From Verrucomicrobiota bacterium (lineage in GTDB: Bacteria; Verrucomicrobiota; Verrucomicrobiia; Opitutales; Intestinicryptomonadaceae), in NCBI GenBank assembly GCA_003343565.1, contig QALA01000069.1:37225-101224 (forward strand): a stretch of DNA of 64,000 nucleotides, given 5' to 3'. Made by a program: the position numbers and the translations under genes. This document shows positions 58,513 to 64,000 of this stretch, piece after piece; the stretch's first letter is position 1, and each line of letters opens with the position of its first letter. A model generated the notes under the pieces. The model saw only the letters and a list, made by a program, of their open reading frames with translations, made no database searches and was not told the DNA's origin.

Positions 58513-59108
58513 AATTGGCGTAATTCAAACGATTTTTCCGTTTTTTTCTACAAAAAAAACTCAAGTTTTGCGCGCGTGCTTTGGCGGCGTATTGCGAAGT
58601 TGGCCAAGCCTGGCTTTTTTTGAAAATGAAGCGAATTTTCGGAAATGAAGCGCAAAAAATACCTTCCGGCTTCCGGCGATTTCGTCCGCATTGAGAGCGG
58701 TTTGTTTCGGGCTTTGGGTTTTATTTCGGCGCCGCGGCGGTTTTGCCATTTATTGCGACAGTTCTTTTGGCTCCTTTTTCCGCCTTCGCGCACGGGATCT
58801 ATTCGGAAAAATTCCTCAAAAAATTCCGCGCGCAGTCCGCCCGCCAGTTCGACGGTTTTTTCGTCCCGCAAAAGCGTTTCAAATCCCGCTTCCTTTCGGG
58901 GCGGGGAAAACGGAGTTTGCGAAAGTTAAAAAAATGCGTCGGAGAAAAAACGCCGGCTTAAAAAATACTTCCGAGTTTAACTGCGGATTTCCTCCAAATT
59001 TCCTCCAAATTCGGCGCAGCCGCTTTAGAGATTCCGGGATATTCCGTTTTTTGTTCCGCACGCAACCGCCGGCAATATTTATGCGTCGGGCGTCCGGTTT
59101 CTTGCGAC
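58513..59108. other. Spacer without recognisable gene
   Basis: T+G-rich on the plus strand although both flanking genes are on the minus strand. An 11-base unit TTTCCTCCAAA is repeated in tandem near 58988-59010. A 72-codon frame from a TTG near 58743 has a hydrophobic start, but I do not regard it as a gene. Confidence 0.4.
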
Positions 59109-59138
59109 AAAAAAACGCAGCCTCTTTGAGGCTGCGTT
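59109..59138 (-). terminator. Terminator of the PEGA lipoprotein gene
   Basis: A perfect 11-bp stem (AACGCAGCCTC 59114-59124 with GAGGCTGCGTT 59128-59138), a TTT loop, and an A-run on the plus-strand left side that gives the T-run for minus-strand transcription. It is about 30 bases past the stop codon. Confidence 0.88.
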
Positions 59139-59167
59139 CAAATAAAAGATATATGTCTATTGCAACT

Positions 59168-59644
59168 TTATTTCTTCGTGTAGAAATCCGTGATTTTTTT
59201 CATCAGATAGGAGTGCTCCTTCGCGGAAATCTTGCCGTCTTTGCGGAGCGCGTCGGCCTGAAGGACGTTCGAGACATAATCCTTATCCGCATTTACGCCG
59301 GGATATGCGGGGAGAAACGATGGAGTCATGTCGCTTGCAATCGGCGCGGGGGTGAGTTCTTTGTAGTATCCCATGTCGACCAGCGGTCCGAATTTTATGA
59401 ACGCGTCCTGCCGCTGGGAGGCGAGGTTGACCACCTCTTCCTTATACCCCTCCTTGACGAGTTTTACTTCGTAAGTTCCGTCGCTGGGAAGGGAGAGCTC
59501 CATGGGAGTTTGCCCGACAAGTTCGTTGTTCACGTAAACGTCGGCTCCTTCAGGCATCGAGTTTACTGCTACCGTTTCGTCAAACATTGACGAACATGCT
59601 GAAAGCGACAATGCGATGAGGGGTAAAAACAGGAGTTTTTTCAT
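59168..59644 (-). CDS. PEGA-domain lipoprotein
   Basis: A 158-residue exported lipoprotein. The N terminus is a lipoprotein signal with lipobox LSAC (LIALSLSACSS), so the mature protein begins at that cysteine. A PEGA domain follows: MPEGADVYVNNELVGQTPMELSLPSDGTYEVKLVKEGY, the usual P-x-GA-x-VYV-x-G-x2-xG-xTP-x2-L pattern. The C-terminal part (VLQADALRKDGKISAKEHSYLMKK) looks like a short SHOCT-type motif. It is presumably carried to the outer membrane by the Lol system encoded at 28-30 kb. I chose the ATG at 59644 because the signal begins there; longer in-frame starts lack sense. A strong terminator follows. Confidence 0.85.
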   Translation of the reverse strand: MKKLLFLPLIALSLSACSSMFDETVAVNSMPEGADVYVNNELVGQTPMELSLPSDGTYEVKLVKEGYKEEVVNLASQRQDAFIKFGPLVDMGYYKELTPAPIASDMTPSFLPAYPGVNADKDYVSNVLQADALRKDGKISAKEHSYLMKKITDFYTKK

Positions 59645-59829
59645 ATTAGGTATTAGTGAAGAAAGGTTAGAAGTTCTTATAGAAGCCATATTGGAGACGA
59701 TTTTGGAAAAGGTCAAATCATTTTTCCATTTTTTTGCGGAAATTGCCAAAAATATGGCTATATTTTGGGAAAAGTCCGCGTTTGCCTGTTTCGCCGGAGC
59801 GTTTTTTGATTTTGGAGCGTCGGCGAACG

Positions 59830-60630
59830 TCAGAGTTGCGAGAGTTCCTGCGAGCGTTTGCGCGCCGCCTCCAGGGCGTCGGAAACGGTTTTTCTCAACC
59901 CGTTTTTTTCAAATACGCCGAGCGCTGCAAGAGTGGTTCCGCCGGGACTGGACACGGCAATCCTCAGCTCGTCCACGCTCAGCGGAGACTGGGCCAGCAG
60001 CATGGCGGAACCCAGCACGGTTTTTTTCACCAGCCTTTCGGCCTCGCCCTTTGAGAACCCCAGCTTTTGCGCCCCCTCAATCATGGCCGCGGCAAATTCG
60101 AATACGTATCCCGGACCGCTTCCGGAGAGCGCGGTCACCGCGTCAAGCCCCGATTCCGGAATCTCCATAAATTCCCCCATCGCGCCGAGGACGCTTTCGA
60201 CAGTCTCGCGCTCTTGCGGCGACAGCGGCGATTCCGCCGCAAAGCACGATATACCCTGCGAAATTTGGGCCGGCATATTGGGCATGACCCGCACTATCTT
60301 CTCTGCGCCCGGAAAGCATTCCCTCAGCCGCCTTATCGGTGTTCCGGCGAGTATTGAAATGAGCGTCTTGCACTTCGCCCCCCCGACGGATTTCGCAGCC
60401 GCCGCCATCTGTTGGGGCTTGCAGGCCAATACGACCGTTTCGGCGGCCTCGAAGAGCTGCGCGGCCGAATCGGCAAGCGAGATTCCCGCGCTTTTGGCGA
60501 GATTTTTTCCGGTGTCGTCGTCCCCGCACACGCAGGCGATTTCGCCGGGCTTTGCCGCGCCGGAGCTTATCAGCCCCCCGACTATTGCTCCGGCCATTTT
60601 GCCGGCCCCGATAAATCCGAATTTTTTCAT
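59830..60630 (-). CDS. proC: Pyrroline-5-carboxylate reductase
   Basis: Last step of proline synthesis, NAD(P)H-dependent. It is 266 residues. The N-terminal Rossmann motif is GFIGAGKMAGAIVGGL, followed by LACKPQQM, SILAGTPI, RVMPNMPAQISQGI, and the signature ALSGSGPGYVFEF-x-AAMIEGAQKLGF; the C-terminal VSSPGGTTLAALGVFE is also typical. It starts 4 bases after the end of the upstream esterase gene, so the two are cotranscribed. Confidence 0.95.
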   Translation of the reverse strand: MKKFGFIGAGKMAGAIVGGLISSGAAKPGEIACVCGDDDTGKNLAKSAGISLADSAAQLFEAAETVVLACKPQQMAAAAKSVGGAKCKTLISILAGTPIRRLRECFPGAEKIVRVMPNMPAQISQGISCFAAESPLSPQERETVESVLGAMGEFMEIPESGLDAVTALSGSGPGYVFEFAAAMIEGAQKLGFSKGEAERLVKKTVLGSAMLLAQSPLSVDELRIAVSSPGGTTLAALGVFEKNGLRKTVSDALEAARKRSQELSQL

Positions 60631-60634
60631 GCCG

Positions 60635-61522
60635 TTATTTTTTCAGAGTCTTTGCGTTGTCCTTGAAAAAGTTGTGGAAGAACAGCAGCTGGTATTCTAT
60701 CGCGTTTTTCCAGTATGCCCAGCTGTGGCCGCCGGGTCGCGTGATGTAGTCGTGGGGAATTTTCTTCGCAAGCAGCCTCTCGTGCAAATCTTGGTTGACC
60801 TTGTAGAAGAAGTCCGCGACTCCGCAGTCTATTATAATCTTCGACCGGCCGGGCTTGAGCGAATCGACCAAATTGACGACCGTGTGGGCGTCCCACACGC
60901 CCTTGTTTTCCGCGTAGGGGCCGAGGTTTTGCTCCATGCTCCATTGCTTTGGAAACGGGCGTATGTCGACCCCTCCGCTCATCGAACCGCACGCCCCGAA
61001 TACGTCCGGGTGGCGCAGACCGTTCCACAGCGCGCCGTGCCCGCCCATGCTCAATCCCGTTATCGCGCGAAACTTCGGGGACTTTAGCGTGCGGTAGTGC
61101 GAGTCCACGTAATCGACCAATTCTTTCGATATGAACGTTTCGTACTTGAGCTCCGGCTTTTTTACGCTGTCCCAGTACCAGCTTCTTCTTCCGTCGGGGC
61201 AGATTATTATAATTGCGTATTTGTCGGCCAAATCCTGGAGCTGCGGTTTCTGCGTTATCCATTTTTGTTCGTTGTCTCCGTATCCGTGGAGCAGATACAC
61301 CGCGGGATAGCGCAAGTCCGCGTCTTTTTCGTAATTTGCCGGGAGTATCGCCACTATTTTCGCCGATCCGTTTTCGACGCAATTCGACTTTACCGCCACC
61401 GTATTCGGGTGGTCGGCTTTGACCGCCGCGCGCTCGGAGGGAGCGCGGGTTTGCTGGGGCGCCGCAAGCAGCGGCGCAAATATCGCCAAAAATAGCGCGA
61501 GAATTGCGGATAGCTTTTTCAT
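60635..61522 (-). CDS. Secreted esterase of the esterase D / feruloyl esterase type
   Basis: A 295-residue exported alpha/beta hydrolase (signal peptide KLSAILALFLAIFAPLLA). YLLHGYGDNEQKW is the oxyanion region, GLSMGGHGA carries the nucleophile Ser158, the acid is probably in IDCGVADFF, and the base is the His of RPGGHSWAYW. This layout is that of the esterase D (PF00756) family, which includes feruloyl and acetylxylan esterases, trehalose mycolyltransferases and S-formylglutathione hydrolases; the export signal favours a polysaccharide esterase. I chose the ATG at 61522, where the signal begins. It is followed closely by proC. Confidence 0.85.
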   Translation of the reverse strand: MKKLSAILALFLAIFAPLLAAPQQTRAPSERAAVKADHPNTVAVKSNCVENGSAKIVAILPANYEKDADLRYPAVYLLHGYGDNEQKWITQKPQLQDLADKYAIIIICPDGRRSWYWDSVKKPELKYETFISKELVDYVDSHYRTLKSPKFRAITGLSMGGHGALWNGLRHPDVFGACGSMSGGVDIRPFPKQWSMEQNLGPYAENKGVWDAHTVVNLVDSLKPGRSKIIIDCGVADFFYKVNQDLHERLLAKKIPHDYITRPGGHSWAYWKNAIEYQLLFFHNFFKDNAKTLKK

Positions 61523-61725
61523 GTTTTTACAGTCGTTTGCGTTTTTACCCGCGCGGCGCGTTTGTCGGTTTTGCGCTCGGCCGGATTGTCCTTTACAAAA
61601 TATGCGCGCCGCCCCCGCCCTCAAGGAAATTTTTTGCAAAACCGCCCGTTTTAACGGTTGTCAAATTTTTTCAAACGGTTTTGAAGTTGCTTGCCTATAA
61701 ATTGTAAATTTGCGATTATTGCGCC

Positions 61726-63216
61726 ATGAGCCTTACTTTTGAAAACGCGCTTTTGGTCCTCAGCGTTATGATTTTTATAAGCATAGCGGCGGGGCTTGTC
61801 GGATATAGGTTGGGGGTGCCGTCGCTGCTGATTTTGATAGGCGTCGGAATGCTGATGGGTTCCGGCGGCGTGGGATACGTTTACGACAATTACAGACAGG
61901 CGCAGTTCATAGGGATCGCCGCGCTCAGCGTGATTCTGTTTTCGGGAGGCATGGACACGAGGCTTTCCGACATCAAGCCGGTCTGGCGGGAGGGCGTGGT
62001 TCTGGCAACCGTAGGCGTGGTGCTTACCGCGCTGTTTACGGGGGCGTTTATTTACGCGTTTTCGTCCCTGTTCGGAAGCGGATTTACGTTTGCCGAGTCG
62101 CTTTTGCTCGCGTCGGTGATGGCCTCGACGGACTCGGCGTCGGTATTTTCCATACTGCGTTCGAAGGGGCTTAATTTGACGCAGAACCTCCGCCCGCTGT
62201 TGGAGCTCGAAAGCGGAAGCAACGATCCCATGGCGTACCTGCTTGTGGTGATGCTGATTGCATACATCAAGGAAGGAGTTGTCGGCACGGCGTTTTTGGG
62301 GACGTTCGCACTTCAGATGGCTTTGGGATTTGCGGGGGGCGTAATATTGGGAAAGATTGCCGTTTTTGCGGCGGCCAAAATCAGGCTGGATTCCGTTTCG
62401 CTGTACTCGGTGTACTTTTTCAGCTGCGTGCTCTTCATATATTCCTTTACCGACAAACTTGGCGGCAACGGCTATCTCGCGGTGTATATTGCCGGGCTGA
62501 CCGTGGGAAATTCGCCCATCCCCAACAAGAGGGGCGTGCGCGGATTCTTCACGACGTTTACGTGGCTTTGGCAGATACTCATGTTCATGACTCTCGGCTT
62601 GCTCGTCAACCCCAACGAACTGCTGCCCGTGGCGGCCATAGGCCTTTCAGTCGGCGTGTTCATGATGCTGGCGGGGCGTCCGCTGTCGGTGTTTTTGTGC
62701 CTTGCCCCGTTCAGAAAATTCTCCGCGGCCGCGCGCGTTTACGTCTCGTGGGTGGGGCTCAGGGGGGCGGTTCCGATTATATTTGCCACATATCCCGTCA
62801 TCGCGCAGGTGGAACATGCAAACATGATGTTCAACGTGGTGTTTTTTATAACGATAATGTCGCTCGTCATACAGGGCGGAAGCGTCGTGGCGAGCGCGCG
62901 GCTGCTGGGGCTTGGCAAGAGGGTTGAGGAGCGCCCGCCGGATTTCGGCATCGAACTGCCCGATGAAATAAAGTCCGTCACGTCGGAGATAAAGGTCGAC
63001 TCGAATATGCTGGCCGGGGGCAGGACGCTGCGGGATTTGAATCTTCCCGAACACACTCTCGTCGTCATGGTAAAGCGTTCGGGTCAGTATTTTATTCCGC
63101 GCGGCTCCACCGAATTTCAGATAGGCGACAGCCTTCTGCTGATTTCGGACGACCCGGAGGGCATGAAAAAAGTCTACGACAAGCTCGGCGTGAGCGAGCT
63201 GGAATTGGGGCGGTGA
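61726..63216 (+). CDS. cvrA: Potassium/proton antiporter, CvrA/NhaP2 type
   Basis: A CPA1-family cation/proton antiporter of 496 residues. It has about 12-13 membrane helices with family motifs ILFSGGMDTRLSDIKPVWREG, SVMASTDSASVFSIL and LELESGSNDPMAYLLV (the ion-binding helix with ND). A cytosolic TrkA-C-like regulatory domain follows (about residues 415-490, TLRDLNLPEHTLVVMVKRSGQ ... DSLLLISDDPEGMKKV). Homologues work in cell-volume or potassium control. It stands alone on the plus strand. Confidence 0.88.
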   Translation: MSLTFENALLVLSVMIFISIAAGLVGYRLGVPSLLILIGVGMLMGSGGVGYVYDNYRQAQFIGIAALSVILFSGGMDTRLSDIKPVWREGVVLATVGVVLTALFTGAFIYAFSSLFGSGFTFAESLLLASVMASTDSASVFSILRSKGLNLTQNLRPLLELESGSNDPMAYLLVVMLIAYIKEGVVGTAFLGTFALQMALGFAGGVILGKIAVFAAAKIRLDSVSLYSVYFFSCVLFIYSFTDKLGGNGYLAVYIAGLTVGNSPIPNKRGVRGFFTTFTWLWQILMFMTLGLLVNPNELLPVAAIGLSVGVFMMLAGRPLSVFLCLAPFRKFSAAARVYVSWVGLRGAVPIIFATYPVIAQVEHANMMFNVVFFITIMSLVIQGGSVVASARLLGLGKRVEERPPDFGIELPDEIKSVTSEIKVDSNMLAGGRTLRDLNLPEHTLVVMVKRSGQYFIPRGSTEFQIGDSLLLISDDPEGMKKVYDKLGVSELELGR

Positions 63217-63256
63217 GATTTCGCGCTTTTTTCGCGCCGAACGCTTTGGAGGGACG

Positions 63257-63841
63257 CTAACTCGAAATTTTTATTTCTTCGGCGTCCTTCCATAGCGACT
63301 CTATTCCGTAAAGCCCGCGCTGTTCGGGCAGGAATATGTGCGCCATGAAGTCGAACGCGTCTATGACCGCCCAGCCGCTCTCCGTTTTGTAGTCGCGCCC
63401 GACGGCCTTTATTCCGTTTTCCTTCAGCGTCTTTTCAAGCTCTCCGGCGAGGGCCTTCATGTGGGGCTCCGACGTGGCCGTCGCTATTATGAAGTAGTTT
63501 GTTATCGGAGATTTTCCCCGCACGTCGAGAATCCTCAAATCCTCCGCCTTTTTGTCGTCGAGGGCCCTCCAGCATTTTTTTACCGACGCGAAGGTAGGAT
63601 CTTTTTTCAATTCGGGAAAGCCGGCGTCGGAGGTCTGCGGCTTTGCCTTGGGCATTTTGCGGGACGCTTTTTCCACCTTTGCTGATTTTGCGCGGGGCGC
63701 CTTTTCGCCAGTTTTCTTTGCCGCCGTTTTGCGCGGGGCGCTCTTTTCGACTTTTGGAGCGGGTTTTCCCGCGCTTTTTGCCGCGGACTTTGCGCGGACT
63801 GTCTTTTTTGCCGTTTTCTTTTTCGGAGCGGTTTCTTTCAT
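63257..63841 (-). CDS. rsfS: Ribosomal silencing factor RsfS with lysine-rich N-terminal tail
   Basis: RsfS binds ribosomal protein uL14 and blocks subunit joining in starvation. The conserved domain starts near residue 84 (VKKCWRALDDKKAEDLRILDVRGKSPITNYFIIATATSEPHMKAL ... GWAVIDAFDFMAHIFLPEQRGLYGIESLW). Normal RsfS proteins are about 105-120 residues. This one has 194, because about 75 residues rich in Lys, Ala, Pro and Arg (KKTAKKTVRAKSAAKSAGK and so on) precede the domain. This tail resembles the histone H1-like protein at 249-530. The ATG overlaps the stop of the upstream nadD-like gene by ATGA, so the long form is the natural start. Confidence 0.93.
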   Translation of the reverse strand: MKETAPKKKTAKKTVRAKSAAKSAGKPAPKVEKSAPRKTAAKKTGEKAPRAKSAKVEKASRKMPKAKPQTSDAGFPELKKDPTFASVKKCWRALDDKKAEDLRILDVRGKSPITNYFIIATATSEPHMKALAGELEKTLKENGIKAVGRDYKTESGWAVIDAFDFMAHIFLPEQRGLYGIESLWKDAEEIKISS

Positions 63842-64000
63842 GGTTTGTCGTTTTGTGCCTTACTATGCGGAATCGCGCCCTCGGCAATCCCGTATAACTG
63901 ATTCGACTTTATATAGGAAAACACGCGGAAATCAAGCATGCAATCCAATTCCCGCGCGCGTTTTTCGCCGCCGCATTTCGACAGCATTGCGCGTATCATT
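63838..64000 (-). CDS. nadD: Partial gene: C-terminus of nicotinate-nucleotide adenylyltransferase (NadD-like)
   Basis: An open minus-strand frame enters from the right edge and stops at 63838-63840, overlapping the rsfS start by ATGA. The visible 53 residues contain FRVFSYIKSNQLYGI, which fits the typical V-x2-YI-x4-LY end of NadD, preceded by an IRAMLSKCGGEK stretch where NadD has its S-x-T-x-IR-x-R-L segment. nadD directly before rsfS is a common gene order. The 17 residues after LYGI are extra. Only the 3' end is in the window. Confidence 0.6.
   Translation of the reverse strand, partial: MIRAMLSKCGGEKRARELDCMLDFRVFSYIKSNQLYGIAEGAIPHSKAQNDKP

Noticed and set aside
58743..58961. Possible small exported protein (hydrophobic start followed by a basic region)
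   Set aside because: It needs a TTG start without a ribosome site, is not supported by neighbours, and lies in a compositionally skewed spacer.

Overview
The window looks like a chromosomal segment of a Gram-negative bacterium of the PVC group, most likely Verrucomicrobiota (Opitutae-like). This is an inference from gene content: lipid A synthesis (lpxB) beside an oxidoreductase of the UDP-GlcNAc 3-dehydrogenase type, LolC/LolD lipoprotein export, a secreted protein with a PEP-CTERM tail, a GldA/GldF/GldG-like ABC locus, a lysine-rich histone H1-like protein, FabV and an ammonium transporter/P-II pair. No rRNA, tRNA, insertion sequence, phage gene or CRISPR array was seen. Coding DNA is GC-rich. 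Spacers are long (often 300-850 bp) and poor in recognisable content.

Layout. 1-2.6 kb: histone H1-like gene with a decayed partial copy, rsmE (minus strand), acyl carrier protein. 2.7-11.1 kb: one plus-strand array of ABC ATPase, ABC permease, GldG-like protein, DUF4340 protein and a large AsmA-like protein, probably an envelope locus. 11.1-13.3 kb: Gfo/Idh oxidoreductase overlapping lpxB. 13.7-18.4 kb: recF and a MidA-type methyltransferase (minus), then ruvB and a FAD oxidoreductase (plus) whose 3' end is tandemly duplicated. 18.8-26 kb: sufS (minus), a PEP-CTERM protein, a large secreted glycoside hydrolase. 26.4-29.9 kb: lysS-lolC-lolD. 30.4-36.1 kb: esterase, an RGG-rich disordered protein, a duplicated leader, then ispA-fabV-Fe/S flavoprotein. 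36.9-44.6 kb: alr (minus), metF, a sigma-54 promoter with glnK-amtB, aroQ, a UvrD-type helicase. 45.1-48.7 kb: dnaN, hisI, a small membrane protein, DUF475 protein. 49-52.1 kb: a GH32-like protein with an eroded active site, and an MBL-fold hydrolase. 53-58.5 kb (minus): tgt overlapping a fused acyl ligase/carrier/acyltransferase, and purB. 59.1-64 kb: PEGA lipoprotein, proC, esterase, a CvrA-type antiporter, rsfS with a histone-like tail, and the 3' end of nadD.

Most genes are housekeeping. The less ordinary material consists of: (1) partial tandem duplications at gene edges (641-732, 18150-18388, 32845-33347) and a dispersed spacer repeat; (2) enzymes whose expected metal or catalytic residues are replaced (Tgt without zinc cysteines, GH32-like protein, HisI, P-II without Tyr51); (3) low-complexity or lysine-rich segments added to otherwise standard proteins (RsfS, UvrD, LysS, AsmA-like); (4) the GldA/F/G-DUF4340-AsmA locus preceded by an acyl carrier protein, and the three-domain acyl-activating fusion. 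No defence or mobile system was identified. All family assignments are from reading motifs, without database searches.
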